Assembly: GCA_017857815.1 (NCBI GenBank)
Contig: JAFMCL010000004.1
Span: 42,714-106,713, forward strand
Length of the DNA: 64,000 nt
Source: Flavobacteriaceae bacterium
Lineage (GTDB): Bacteria > Bacteroidota > Bacteroidia > Flavobacteriales > Flavobacteriaceae
Reading direction: 5' to 3'
Positions within the stretch are counted from its first letter, which is position 1. Every line of letters begins with the position of its first letter. Position numbers and translations under genes: made by a program. Of the stretch, positions 9,808-21,603 are shown in pieces. Under the pieces are notes generated by a model. It had not been told where the DNA came from, searched no databases, and saw only the letters and a program-made list of their open reading frames with translations.

Positions 9808-12708
9808 ATGAAAACAAACTTTCTTTTTAAAACAGCAATGTTATTAAGTGCGATGCTGTTTTTAAATTCATCTTTTGCACAGAACACCTTGAGTGGAACT
9901 GTCCTTGATGAATCAAATCAACCACTTCCTGGAGTAAATATTATCATTCAGGGAACGGCAATTGGAACAACGACAGATTTTGACGGAAATTTTTCGCTTA
10001 AAACTGACGAACAAATACCGCTTAAAGTCGAAGCGAGTTATTTAGGGTTTACTACTCAAATTATTGATGTGAATTCTGCTGATGCTTCAATTAATGTTTC
10101 TCTTCAACCCAGTACAGGTACATTAGACGAAATTGTTGTTTCCGCTTCAAGGTTTGCTCAGAAAGTGTTTGAGTCTCCAATTACGATTGAGAAGTATAGT
10201 GCTCAACAGATAAAAGCTACAGCTGCGGCTGACTTTTTTAATGGATTAGAAAATGTCAAAGGTATACAATTACAACAAGGAGGTTTATTGTTAAATCAAG
10301 TTGTTACTCGTGGTTTTGCTACCGTATATAATGAAGGTTTTGTTACGCTAGTTGATAACATGAACAATATGTCTCCATTATTTGGATTTGCTATGGGAAA
10401 CCTTATTGGTCTTAACGAACTAGATGTTCAAAGTGTTGAGGTAATTCCTGGTCCAGCTTCTGCTCTTTACGGAGCGGACGCTTACAAAGGAATCATGTTT
10501 TTAAATAGTAAAAATCCTTTTGAACATGAAGGGATTAGCGCATATTATAGAACAGGTGTTACCGAGCAAAAGGTTGCCGGACAAAACATGTTTACCGATA
10601 TTGGTGTGAGATTAGCGACGAAACTTGGTGACAAATGGGCTGTCAAAGCTTCAGTTAGTCACAAGAAAGGAACAGAATGGATGCCTGGAGAATACTCTCA
10701 TCAACCCATAGTAGGGGGCGAGGTTAACCCTGCTTATTCTAAAACATCTCCTGATTATGATGCATTAAATGTTTATGGTGAACGTTTGTTTACAAGTGCA
10801 AATACATGGAGTTTAGTCAAAATGTTAAACCCAGCAGGGGCATTGTTGGAAGCTGCAGCACCTGGATATTTTGATTCAGTTAGAAGCACAGGATATAAGG
10901 ATAGTGACGTTATCTCAAACAATGCCGAGAATACTAAAGGTACTTTCGCCATACATTTTAGACCAGACGAAAAAACTGAGATTAGTTTAACATCACTCAT
11001 TGGAAGAGGAGATTCTCCACTTCAAGGATTTGGTAGATATGCCATGAAAGGGATTCAAATCCAACAACACAAACTTGAAATTGATAGAGGGAGACTAAAT
11101 TTTAGATCCTATTATACTAGAGAAGAGGATGGTGACAGTTATCAACTATCTGCTGCTGCTACACTCATAGGAAATGCCCGTACTGCAAATAATGTTTCTC
11201 TTCCAGGAGGGTTAGGGGATTTTTATGGCCTTCAAGGCTGGTTTATTGACTACCAATTAGGTTATATGGGTACACTTGCTGCAGCGAGCTCATTAACACC
11301 TGATCTTACTGGTGTTGGGGCGTTAATTGCGACAAAAGTTGCCCCACACATTTTGACTGGTGGTACTTCAATTAATGATTTATTTGCAGCTCAAGGCGGA
11401 ACATTGTTTGCACACCAAAACGCAAGACCAATTGCTGATGCAAATATGTTACAGCCTGGCTCTGCAGGTTTTCAGGCTGCTTTTGATTCAGTTACTTCTC
11501 AAAACCTTCCGGTTACTAATGCTGGAGCGGGTATTTTTGATGATACCAAAACCTATAATTACGAATTAAATTATGATCTTTCAGATCTTACGGGTGATAT
11601 CGATATATTGGTAGGTGGATCAATGAGAAAAACGGAACTTAATTCCAAAGGGACTATTTATTCTGATCAAGATGGGCCAATTGAATACACAGAGTTTGGT
11701 GCTTATGCTCAAGGGGTTAAGAAGGTTTTTAATGATAGAATTGATCTTACTGCTTCGATCCGGGTTGATAAACACGAATTCTTTGATGCAAATTTCACAC
11801 CTAGAATAGGAGCGTTAATTGCCATAGACAAAAATCAGAATTTAAGAATGTCCTATCAAACTGGATTTAGAAATCCAACCAACCAAGACCAATACATAGG
11901 ACTGTTTGCTGGAGATGTTACTTTACTTGGAACTTCACCTGATAATATTAGCAGATACAATGGGACAGTATTGTTAAATAATGGCAACCCAAATACATTT
12001 ACGGGAGAATATGTCTTTAATAATGCATTCACCCAAGGAGGGGCTGCTGCGAACCTACAACATGTAAAGGCTGAAAAAATCACATCATATGATTTAGGGT
12101 ACAGGTTTAAAGGAAAAGGTTTAACTATTGATATATCCGGATATGTCACTAATTATACTGATAAAATCGGGTCTACTGATGCGTATGTGCCTGCCTTAAC
12201 AGACCTTTTAGGTAATACAGCAACAATGACAAATTACAGACAATTGGGTGCCTATGCGATTTATCAAGCGGATTCAAACTCAAAGGAGGAATTAAGGACT
12301 TATGGACTAAGTGGGGAAGTAATAAAGACATTGTCGTCAAATTTCGTACTTAATGTTATTTATGATTACAATAAGTTAGATTATACTCAAAGAACCTCTG
12401 AAGGTTTTGAGGCTGGCTACAACACACCAGAGCACAATATCAAAGCAGGACTTCTTGGAAATTTTGACAAATTATCATTTAATGTTTCCAGTCGTTATAC
12501 TTCAGAATATTATTACGAGGCATCATTTGTTGATGGCACGATAGACGCTAGAAATGTTATTGATGCGCAAGTATCATATGATTTACCTTCCATAAACGCT
12601 GTTATTAAAGTTGGTGGAAACAACATCGGAGGCGATGAATATTTTAGTGTATTAGGTGGTGGTAAAATAGGTTCTGTTTACTACACTGCAATAAACTTTA
12701 ATTTCTAG
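9808..12708 (+). CDS. TonB-dependent outer membrane receptor with CarboxypepD-reg-like N-domain
   Basis: 966 residues with a signal peptide ending near SSFAQ. Residues about 27-105 form a carboxypeptidase-regulatory-like beta domain (LSGTVLDESNQPLPGVNI, then DFDGNFSLK), followed by a TonB-box-like DEIVVSASR, a plug domain (PGPASALYGADAYKG) and a long beta-barrel ending in aromatic F (AINFNF). This architecture is used by Bacteroidota receptors that import large ligands through the outer membrane. No SusD partner follows; an intrinsic terminator lies directly downstream, so it is likely monocistronic. The ligand cannot be deduced. Confidence 0.9.
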   Translation: MKTNFLFKTAMLLSAMLFLNSSFAQNTLSGTVLDESNQPLPGVNIIIQGTAIGTTTDFDGNFSLKTDEQIPLKVEASYLGFTTQIIDVNSADASINVSLQPSTGTLDEIVVSASRFAQKVFESPITIEKYSAQQIKATAAADFFNGLENVKGIQLQQGGLLLNQVVTRGFATVYNEGFVTLVDNMNNMSPLFGFAMGNLIGLNELDVQSVEVIPGPASALYGADAYKGIMFLNSKNPFEHEGISAYYRTGVTEQKVAGQNMFTDIGVRLATKLGDKWAVKASVSHKKGTEWMPGEYSHQPIVGGEVNPAYSKTSPDYDALNVYGERLFTSANTWSLVKMLNPAGALLEAAAPGYFDSVRSTGYKDSDVISNNAENTKGTFAIHFRPDEKTEISLTSLIGRGDSPLQGFGRYAMKGIQIQQHKLEIDRGRLNFRSYYTREEDGDSYQLSAAATLIGNARTANNVSLPGGLGDFYGLQGWFIDYQLGYMGTLAAASSLTPDLTGVGALIATKVAPHILTGGTSINDLFAAQGGTLFAHQNARPIADANMLQPGSAGFQAAFDSVTSQNLPVTNAGAGIFDDTKTYNYELNYDLSDLTGDIDILVGGSMRKTELNSKGTIYSDQDGPIEYTEFGAYAQGVKKVFNDRIDLTASIRVDKHEFFDANFTPRIGALIAIDKNQNLRMSYQTGFRNPTNQDQYIGLFAGDVTLLGTSPDNISRYNGTVLLNNGNPNTFTGEYVFNNAFTQGGAAANLQHVKAEKITSYDLGYRFKGKGLTIDISGYVTNYTDKIGSTDAYVPALTDLLGNTATMTNYRQLGAYAIYQADSNSKEELRTYGLSGEVIKTLSSNFVLNVIYDYNKLDYTQRTSEGFEAGYNTPEHNIKAGLLGNFDKLSFNVSSRYTSEYYYEASFVDGTIDARNVIDAQVSYDLPSINAVIKVGGNNIGGDEYFSVLGGGKIGSVYYTAINFNF

Positions 12709-12728
12709 TAATAGTTAATTGAAACTCT

Positions 12729-12763
12729 AAAAAAAGGCATTCATTTTGAATGCCTTTTTTTTT
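12729..12763 (+). terminator. Intrinsic terminator after TonB receptor
   Basis: An 8-bp perfect stem GGCATTCA/TGAATGCC with loop TTT is followed by a run of T and preceded by a run of A, so it could work in both directions. It begins 21 bases after the receptor stop codon. Confidence 0.9.
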
Positions 12764-14721
<1,958 letters not shown>

Positions 14722-14722
14722 C

Positions 14723-15001
14723 ATGTATTTAGAAATCGTTTCCCCAGAAGCCACACTTTTTAGTGGTGAAGTTGATTCCGTTATCGTTCCTGGAACTTCC
14801 GGAGATTTTCAGATGTTAAACAATCACGCACCTGTCGTTTCTACTCTCAAAGGAGGGACAGTAAGAATCACTGGAGCGATAACCATTGAAGACACGGTGA
14901 AGGACATGTTTACCCAGGATGGTGCCAATGTTAATTTATTTACAATTAGTTCAGGTACTGTTGAGATGAGGAATAATAAATTGATTCTTCTCGCCGACTA
15001 A
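14723..15001 (+). CDS. atpC: F1 ATP synthase subunit epsilon (short form)
   Basis: 92 residues, starting one base after the atpD stop, so cotranscribed. It has the N-terminal beta-sandwich signature (LEIVSPEATLFSGEVDSVIVPGTSGDFQMLNNHAP) in pieces across residues 3-37. The C-terminal two-helix inhibitory domain of about 45 residues found in E. coli epsilon is missing, so the helical auto-inhibition of the F1 motor is not expected. Short epsilon is usual in Bacteroidota. Confidence 0.94.
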   Translation: MYLEIVSPEATLFSGEVDSVIVPGTSGDFQMLNNHAPVVSTLKGGTVRITGAITIEDTVKDMFTQDGANVNLFTISSGTVEMRNNKLILLAD

Positions 15002-15036
15002 TTTTCTTTTACTACTTTAACCCCTACTTAATAGTT

Positions 15037-16869
15037 ATGAAAAGAAACTTACAACTGATGTTGTGCCTGCTTACATGTTTTGCCATTTCGTTTGCGCAAG
15101 ACGATTCACAAGATTTATTACCCGAAGAAAAACTCACTGAAGTTGTAATTTCTTCCTCAAGATTAGAAATCCCACTCTCTCAAAACTCACACTCCATACA
15201 GATCATTAGCGCTGATCAAATTAAACAAAGTGGGGCTACCAATGTCGTTGACTTACTTCAGCAAGTTGCGGGGGTAGACATCCGCCGCAGGGGAGCAGGA
15301 GCTACTCAGGCTGATTTATACATTCGTGGTGGAACCTTCGATCAAACACTTCTTTTGATTGATGGAATTAAAATGGAAGATGCGCAAACTGGTCACCATA
15401 CGCTAAACTTTATTCCCCCTCCAGAAGTCATTCAACGCATCGAGATCGTAAAAGGCCCTGCCGCACGAACTTTTGGGCAAAATGCTTTTACGGGAGCCAT
15501 AAACATTATTACCAAAAAGGATATTGCTGAAAGTATTTCTCTAGGCCTTCAGCAGGGTTCTTATGATCAAACCAACGGTAACATTATGTTGGGAAGCTCA
15601 AATGAAAAAACAAGCGTAATCGGTTTTGCGTCCAAAAACACTTCCGATGGATACCGGTATAACACGGATTATGATCAAAATCATATTTTTGTTAAATCGA
15701 CCTTTTTTAAGCACAAAACCCCCTTTGATTTAATCACTTCTTTTTCTTCCAGAAAATTTGGTGGTAATGGCTTTTATGCGAATCCTGACGCCATCGATCA
15801 ATATGAAGAAACGCAAGCCAGTTTAGTTGCTTTGTCCACTCGAGTCAATAAAGAGGAATGGATTTTTAAACCCAAAATCTATTGGAGAAGGGGACAAGAC
15901 ATGTATGAATTTGTAAGAGGGAAACCAGAAATCTACCGCAACCTTCACATCACCAATAAAGTTGGAGTGGCATTTGATGCCAGTGTAATTTCTGACCTGG
16001 GCAATGTAGGGATGGGATTTGATTTTTCTCGCGTAGCAATAAGCAGTAATAACCTTGGAGAACGCGAAAGAACCTTAATGAATTTATTTATAGAACACCG
16101 CTTTTATTTGTTGGATAAATTAATTGACATTACCCAAGGACTCGCAGCCAATTATTATTCCGATTTTAAATGGAATGCTTTTCCTGGGATTGATTTGGGA
16201 TTAAATTTGAGTCCCAATTTTAAACTATATTCTAACTTAGGTTTTACTTATCGCGTACCGACTTTTACAGACCTTTATTACACTGACAGAACGACAACTG
16301 GAAACGCAGATTTACTTCCAGAAGAAGCTTTTTCTAAAGAAGTTGGAATGCGTTTGACCCAACCTTCCTATTCCCTTTCTGTCGCTTATTTCGATCGATC
16401 GTCATCAAATCTAATTGATTATGTCAAAAAAACCGACACAGCACTTTGGAAAGCAGAGAACATTCAAAGGCTAGACACTCATGGAATTGATTTTGAGTTT
16501 TCTACGAATTTTGAATTTAAAGCCATAAAGCATCGCCTCAAAATTGGGTATTCTTATCTTGAAAATAGCTTGAGGGACATCACTTTTGATTTTTCTAAAT
16601 ACGTCATCAACAACGCTTTAAAACACCATTGGGTAACTTCCTATAGCACCACTATTTTTGAGAAGATTACGACAGCTTTGGTCTATAAATATGCAGAAAG
16701 AACAGGAGGTAATTCCTATAGGGTTTTGGATTTTAACGCCCAGTGGAACCTCAAACCTTTTGAGCTGAGTGTTTCTTTTAATAATATTTTAAATGAAGTC
16801 TATTCCGAAACAAACTTGATCCCAATGCCCAAAGGAAATGGATTGTTTGGGGTTCGGTATACCTTCTAA
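15037..16869 (+). CDS. TonB-dependent receptor, BtuB/FepA-like without N-terminal extra domain
   Basis: 610 residues with signal peptide (cleavage near SFAQ). TonB-box-like LTEVVISSSR near residues 33-42, plug domain with TNVVDLLQQVAGVDIRRRG, IRGGTFDQTLLLIDGIKM and VKGPAARTFGQNAFTGAINI, then a barrel ending in GVRYTF. The size and plug resemble cobalamin or siderophore receptors, but no ligand-specific neighbours (no btu, no iron genes) are present, so the substrate is open. It starts 35 bases after atpC and may share its transcript. It converges on recX with only four bases between stop codons. Confidence 0.88.
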   Translation: MKRNLQLMLCLLTCFAISFAQDDSQDLLPEEKLTEVVISSSRLEIPLSQNSHSIQIISADQIKQSGATNVVDLLQQVAGVDIRRRGAGATQADLYIRGGTFDQTLLLIDGIKMEDAQTGHHTLNFIPPPEVIQRIEIVKGPAARTFGQNAFTGAINIITKKDIAESISLGLQQGSYDQTNGNIMLGSSNEKTSVIGFASKNTSDGYRYNTDYDQNHIFVKSTFFKHKTPFDLITSFSSRKFGGNGFYANPDAIDQYEETQASLVALSTRVNKEEWIFKPKIYWRRGQDMYEFVRGKPEIYRNLHITNKVGVAFDASVISDLGNVGMGFDFSRVAISSNNLGERERTLMNLFIEHRFYLLDKLIDITQGLAANYYSDFKWNAFPGIDLGLNLSPNFKLYSNLGFTYRVPTFTDLYYTDRTTTGNADLLPEEAFSKEVGMRLTQPSYSLSVAYFDRSSSNLIDYVKKTDTALWKAENIQRLDTHGIDFEFSTNFEFKAIKHRLKIGYSYLENSLRDITFDFSKYVINNALKHHWVTSYSTTIFEKITTALVYKYAERTGGNSYRVLDFNAQWNLKPFELSVSFNNILNEVYSETNLIPMPKGNGLFGVRYTF

Positions 16870-16873
16870 AAAT

Positions 16874-17353
16874 TCATTTAGATTTTTCAAGTTTCGCAAG
16901 GGTTTTGGAAATCATATCTGATTCCCAACCTCGGTATTGAAGTGCTTCCCAAACTTTTTTCTTGCGAATGATTGCGGACTTACTCGCATTAGCATTCCAA
17001 TATTTTTCCACCAAATAGTTGCAGGTGGTTTGATAGTCTTTATCAGAAATCTCCTTCATGGCTTCCTCGATGTTCCAAGGAGATATATTTCTCATTTTAA
17101 GCGCTCTGTTGATTCGGATTTTACCCCACCGCTTAATCCTAAATTTACCTCTTGCATAACTTTGAGAAAATCGAGTTTCGTTAAGATAATTATCCTCAAT
17201 CAGACCACTGATGATGATCTCAATTTCGTTAGTATAAACCCCCATGTCTCGAAGCTTCTGTTTTACTTCTTTGTGGCAACGATCTTGATAAGCGCAATAT
17301 TTTTCAATTTTACGCTTGGCCTCTTCGGGGGTAAGGGATTTTGATTCTGACAT
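16874..17353 (-). CDS. recX: Regulatory protein RecX
   Basis: 159 residues, within the RecX range. Three-helix repeats are recognisable: YCAYQDRCHKEVKQKL near the N-terminus, LIEDNYLNETRFSQSYARGK in the middle (the classic LxxxxYLNDxRFAxxFxxxK pattern), and WEALQYRGWESDMI near the C-terminus. RecX binds RecA filaments and inhibits recombinase activity. recA is not adjacent, as is usual in this phylum. The gene is divergent from the GH95 gene. Confidence 0.93.
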   Translation of the reverse strand: MSESKSLTPEEAKRKIEKYCAYQDRCHKEVKQKLRDMGVYTNEIEIIISGLIEDNYLNETRFSQSYARGKFRIKRWGKIRINRALKMRNISPWNIEEAMKEISDKDYQTTCNYLVEKYWNANASKSAIIRKKKVWEALQYRGWESDMISKTLAKLEKSK

Positions 17354-17482
17354 AGCTTACTTGAAGTAAAGATAATAGAAGTTTATTTTTTAACAGGATT
17401 TGATTTTCACAATAATTCCTAATTCTTACACATTGAGTTTTTTTATTGTATTTTAATAAATTAAAAAAATACAATTTAAAAG

Positions 17483-19858
17483 ATGAAAAAACATGTTTTT
17501 TACACTTTAGGCAAGATTTTTTTGGCACTTCTTATCATCAGTTGTAAATCTCCAATTAAAAACGAAACACCTCCCGATGTATTGTGGTACGACCAACCTG
17601 CGGCTGACTGGAATGAGGCTTTGCCACTTGGTAACGGAAAACTTGGTGTGATGGTTTTTGGAAACACATCGAACGAAAGAATCCAGTTAAACGATGACTC
17701 CCTGTGGCCATTAGATCGAGAAGATTGGAATGAGCCCGAGGGAAATAAACAAGACATAGATCAAATAAGAACCTTATTGTTTAACGGACAAAACGAAGCA
17801 GCAGACAATCTTTTTTTAGAAAAATTTTCTCGCAAGAAAGTGGTTCGTTCTCATCAAACCCTTGGAGATTTATTTTTGAATTTCGATCATCAAAACATTA
17901 CGGACTACCGCCGAGAACTCAATATAAGCAATGCGATTTCTACAATTTCTTACAAGTCAAATGGTAATAAAATAACTGAGAAGGTTTTTGTGTCAAATCC
18001 TCACAAGGTCATTGTAGTTGAACTCACTTCTGAGGCAGAAGAAGGTCTCAATGGGTCCATTTTCCTCAGCAGACCTATGGACAATGGCTTCCCAACAGTA
18101 AAGACTTTTACGACTTCTCAAAATCTTTTACTAATGAAAGGAGAGGTCACGCAAAGGGAAGGACATTTTGAAAAAACACCTTTTCCACTTTTAGAAGGGG
18201 TTGAGTTTGAAACTTGTTTAAAAATCAATAACGAATCAGGTAAAGTGATTCGTGGGAAAGATTTTTTAGAACTTAAAAATGTTAAAAAAGCGACGCTTTA
18301 TCTCGTTTCTAATTCCTCCTATTATTTTGACGAATATTCAAAACAAAATCAATTGGACTTAGAATCAATTGGGACAAAAGATTTTGATGACCTTAAAAAA
18401 GAACACCTTAAGGACTATCAGAATTTATACAATAGACTTGATTTTCAATTGACTGATAATGCAATGGATGAACTCCCAACAGATCGTCGAATTGAGAGAA
18501 TAAAAAACGGTGCCGTCGATTTGGGCTTGGAGGTATTGCTTTTTAAATACGGCAGGTATTTACTGATTGCTTCTTCAAGAGTAGGAACCAACCCCGCAAA
18601 CCTTCAAGGCCTTTGGAACGAACACATCAATGCACCTTGGAATGCAGATTATCATCTTAACATCAACCTTCAAATGAATTATTGGTTGGCCGATGTGACC
18701 AATCTGGGAGAACTCAACCAACCCTTGTTTGATTATATTGACAAGCTTGTTGAAAACGGAAAAGTTACTGCAAAGGAAAATTTTGGCTGTGGCGGGTCGT
18801 TTTTGCCTCACGCTACGGATCTTTGGGCACCAACTTGGATGAGAGGTCCAAGGCCACAGTATGGCCTTTCTATGGGTGCTGGCGGATGGATGATGCAGCA
18901 CTATTGGGAGCATTATAAATTCACCAATGATATTAACTTTTTAAAGGATCGGACTTTTCCTGTATTGCATGAAGTTGCAAAGTTCTACAGTGATTGGGTC
19001 ACAGAAGACCCAAGAGATGGAACTCTAATTTCTGTCCCATCTACTTCACCAGAAAACTTGTTTATAAATGATAAGGGGACTCCCGTGGCGAGTTGTCTTG
19101 GAAGCGCGATGGATCAACAAGTGATTTCAGAAGTTTTTGACAATTATATTGAAACCTGCGAGATTTTACAACTTGAAAGTTCGTTTTTAGAAAAGATAAA
19201 AAAACAAAGGAAGAAGTTGCGCCCGGGGTTTGTTTTAGGAAAAACGGGTAGAATCCTTGAGTGGGATCGAGAATATGTTGAAACAGAGCCAGGGCACAGG
19301 CACATGTCGCATTTGTACGGATTCCATCCCGGGAATGATGTTTCGATTGATAAAACCCCAAAAATATTCAATGCAGTCAAAGAAACATTGGATTATCGAT
19401 TGGCAAACGGAGGCGCAGGAACTGGTTGGAGTCGGGCATGGCTAATCAATTGTAGCGCCAGACTATTAAATGGACAAATGGCACACGATCATATTCAATT
19501 GTTATTTAAAAAATCGATAAGTAATAATCTTTTTGATATGCATCCACCGTTTCAGATCGACGGGAATTTCGGATATACTGCAGGTATTACGGAGATGTTA
19601 CTCCAGTCCCATGAAGATAATATCTTAAGGGTTTTACCAGCATTACCTCCATTATGGGAAACAGGTCATATCAAAGGATTAAAAGCAAGAGGAGGCCTAA
19701 CCGTCGATTTGTATTGGAGCAATAATCGATTAAAAAAAGTAATGATTCAATCGAAGTTTAAAAGCAATTTTACCCTAATTGATCGGGACAAAAGAATTGC
19801 TGTTGAAATTGAGGAAGGGGGTAACTTTGTTTATGAGCCTGCTGCAGGAAAAAAATAA
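17483..19858 (+). CDS. GH95 family alpha-L-fucosidase-like lipoprotein
   Basis: 791 residues with a lipoprotein signal (LLIISC, Cys21). The N-terminal beta-sandwich opens with LWYDQPAADWNEALPLGNGK, the GH95 signature; an (alpha/alpha)6 barrel follows. Residues equivalent to the catalytic set of bifidobacterial AfcA are visible: N393 and N395 in HLNINLQMNYW, E524 in STSPENLF and the Asp of FQIDGNFG. GH95 members are inverting 1,2-alpha-L-fucosidases, some alpha-L-galactosidases. It is isolated from other glycan genes, flanked by recX and rng, so substrate context is missing. Likely surface or periplasmic. Confidence 0.93.
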   Translation: MKKHVFYTLGKIFLALLIISCKSPIKNETPPDVLWYDQPAADWNEALPLGNGKLGVMVFGNTSNERIQLNDDSLWPLDREDWNEPEGNKQDIDQIRTLLFNGQNEAADNLFLEKFSRKKVVRSHQTLGDLFLNFDHQNITDYRRELNISNAISTISYKSNGNKITEKVFVSNPHKVIVVELTSEAEEGLNGSIFLSRPMDNGFPTVKTFTTSQNLLLMKGEVTQREGHFEKTPFPLLEGVEFETCLKINNESGKVIRGKDFLELKNVKKATLYLVSNSSYYFDEYSKQNQLDLESIGTKDFDDLKKEHLKDYQNLYNRLDFQLTDNAMDELPTDRRIERIKNGAVDLGLEVLLFKYGRYLLIASSRVGTNPANLQGLWNEHINAPWNADYHLNINLQMNYWLADVTNLGELNQPLFDYIDKLVENGKVTAKENFGCGGSFLPHATDLWAPTWMRGPRPQYGLSMGAGGWMMQHYWEHYKFTNDINFLKDRTFPVLHEVAKFYSDWVTEDPRDGTLISVPSTSPENLFINDKGTPVASCLGSAMDQQVISEVFDNYIETCEILQLESSFLEKIKKQRKKLRPGFVLGKTGRILEWDREYVETEPGHRHMSHLYGFHPGNDVSIDKTPKIFNAVKETLDYRLANGGAGTGWSRAWLINCSARLLNGQMAHDHIQLLFKKSISNNLFDMHPPFQIDGNFGYTAGITEMLLQSHEDNILRVLPALPPLWETGHIKGLKARGGLTVDLYWSNNRLKKVMIQSKFKSNFTLIDRDKRIAVEIEEGGNFVYEPAAGKK

Positions 19859-19863
19859 CCATT

Positions 19864-19897
19864 AAAAAACCGCCAAGTATAAACAAGGCGGTTTTAG
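19864..19897. terminator. Bidirectional intrinsic terminator between GH95 and rng
   Basis: A 9-bp stem AAAACCGCC/GGCGGTTTT with a 12-base loop is flanked by A-rich and T-rich tracts. It sits in the 40-base gap between two convergent genes and can serve both. Confidence 0.85.
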
Positions 19898-19898
19898 T

Positions 19899-21458
19899 TT
19901 ATTTAGTTCTAAGGAGTTTTCGATTTTTATCTAAAAATCGAAAATCCAAATACAGGTAAGCATCACGGGGTACAACATGCACCCACTTTTTGTGTTTAAA
20001 ATACCAGCTCATTCGGATGGATCGAAAGCCGCTGGTGATATAGGCAGCAATAAAAGGGTGAAGATGTAAATAAATCTTTTTGTTTTTATGCTGACTATGC
20101 TCGACAATTTTGTCAAGCTCTGCGTTGATTTTATCAATTAAAACAATCGGAGCTTCCACCTCATTATTTTTATTAGGATTAGGCTCTATTGTTTTGATAT
20201 TCATCTCAGGGCGAACCCTTTGACGTGTGATTTGGATTAATCCAAATCGTGAAGGAGGCAGAATTTTATGTTTCGTTCTGTCCCTACTCATTTCCTCTCG
20301 GAGATGATCAAATAATTTTTTTCGGTTTTCATTTGAATTAAGATCGATGAAATCAACCACAATAATTCCACCCATGTCTCGTAATCTCAATTGTCTAGCG
20401 ATCTCACTTGCAGCAATAAGGTTAACATCAAGAGCAGTTTGTTCTTGTGTTTTCGCTTTATTGGAGCGGTTACCACTATTGACATCAATTACGTGAAGGG
20501 CTTCGGTATGTTCAATAACCAAATAGGCGCCTTTTTGCATGGAGACTGTTCTCCCAAAGGCAGTTTTAATTTGTCTTTCGACTCCAAAATGATCAAAAAT
20601 AGGTGTAGCTTTCTCTTTAAATTGCTTTACAATTGACACCTTCTTGGGTGCAATGGTTTTAAGGTAATCTATTATTTCAGCATACATTTCTGAGTCGTCA
20701 ACGTGAATTCCTGTGAAATCGTCATCAAAGATATCTCTTAATATAGAAGAGGATCTATTGATTTCACTTAGGATTAATGTGGGATATTCATCTACTTTGG
20801 TAAATTTCTCACACATGTTTTTCCATCGTTCCAGAAGTTGCTGTAGATCAGCATCGAGTTCTGCGACTTTTTGGTTTTGTGCAACCGTTCTAATAATGAC
20901 TCCAAATCCCTTTGGTCTTATGCTTTTAACAAGTTTCTTAAGGCGATTTTTTTCTTCATTACTATCTATTTTTTGAGAAATAGAAATACGGTCTGAAAAA
21001 GGAATAAGTACCATAAATCTTCCGGCCAGAGAAAGCTCGGAGCTCACTCTTGGACCTTTTGTCGAAATAGGTTCTTTAACAATTTGAACAAGCATCTGTT
21101 GTTGGGCTTTCAAGTAATCTTGAATGGCACCATCTTTTGGAATCTCTTTTTCAAAATGAAAATTCTTTAACGTGTAGTCTTTAGTTTTACCTGAGCTTAC
21201 CTGTTTAAAAAAATTCAATAATGAAGGTAAATTTGGGCCTAAATCATGATAATGTAAAAAGCCATCTTTTTCATGGCCAACATTAATAAATGCAGCATTT
21301 AGACCGGGAACGGGTTTTCTGATTTTAGCAACATAAATGTCGCCTACAGAAAACTTATTATTATCCACTTCTTTATTAAGCTCAATTAACTTTCCATCTT
21401 TGAGCAGTGCAAAATCAACAGCAGAGGAATTCGATCGGATAATCAATTCTTTATTCAC
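19899..21458 (-). CDS. rng: Ribonuclease G (RNase E/G family)
   Basis: 519 residues. An S1 RNA-binding domain (about 36-130) is followed by the RNase E/G catalytic core with metal-binding D325 (VIDVNSGN) and D369 (VVDFIDLN), and the 5'-sensor-type segment GFGVIIRTVA. The Zn-link CPxC motif that joins protomers in E. coli RNase E/G, expected after RQRVRP (about 412-417), is missing. The long RNase E scaffold tail is absent, so RNase G is the better name. Endonuclease for rRNA and mRNA processing. It follows HU and a tiny basic protein gene on the same strand, after a leader with three hairpins. Confidence 0.93.
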   Translation of the reverse strand: MNKELIIRSNSSAVDFALLKDGKLIELNKEVDNNKFSVGDIYVAKIRKPVPGLNAAFINVGHEKDGFLHYHDLGPNLPSLLNFFKQVSSGKTKDYTLKNFHFEKEIPKDGAIQDYLKAQQQMLVQIVKEPISTKGPRVSSELSLAGRFMVLIPFSDRISISQKIDSNEEKNRLKKLVKSIRPKGFGVIIRTVAQNQKVAELDADLQQLLERWKNMCEKFTKVDEYPTLILSEINRSSSILRDIFDDDFTGIHVDDSEMYAEIIDYLKTIAPKKVSIVKQFKEKATPIFDHFGVERQIKTAFGRTVSMQKGAYLVIEHTEALHVIDVNSGNRSNKAKTQEQTALDVNLIAASEIARQLRLRDMGGIIVVDFIDLNSNENRKKLFDHLREEMSRDRTKHKILPPSRFGLIQITRQRVRPEMNIKTIEPNPNKNNEVEAPIVLIDKINAELDKIVEHSQHKNKKIYLHLHPFIAAYITSGFRSIRMSWYFKHKKWVHVVPRDAYLYLDFRFLDKNRKLLRTK

Positions 21459-21479
21459 TCTGATTAATTTTTAGTAACC

Positions 21480-21557
21480 GCGACCTAAATGTTAGGCGCA
21501 GCCGATTAAACAATAAATATTCAGGATTTTCCTGAAGATACTGTAAGATACAGTATC
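21480..21557 (-). promoter_or_regulatory. Three consecutive stem-loops in the rng leader
   Basis: Between the small basic-protein gene (ends 21604) and the rng start (21458) are three inverted repeats: 21480-21499 (CCTAA/TTAGG extended by GCG/CGC around one bulged base), 21521-21535 (TCAGGA/TCCTGA, loop TTT) and 21537-21557 (GATACTGTA/TACAGTATC, loop of three). None has a following T-tract on either strand, so they are not ordinary terminators. Placement directly in the 5' leader of an RNase E/G gene suggests RNA-level control or processing, by analogy with feedback on the E. coli rne leader. Confidence 0.55.
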
Positions 21558-21603
21558 AGATATCAATGAACTTTGGATAATTTTTTAAGTGTTTTTCCAG
21601 ACA

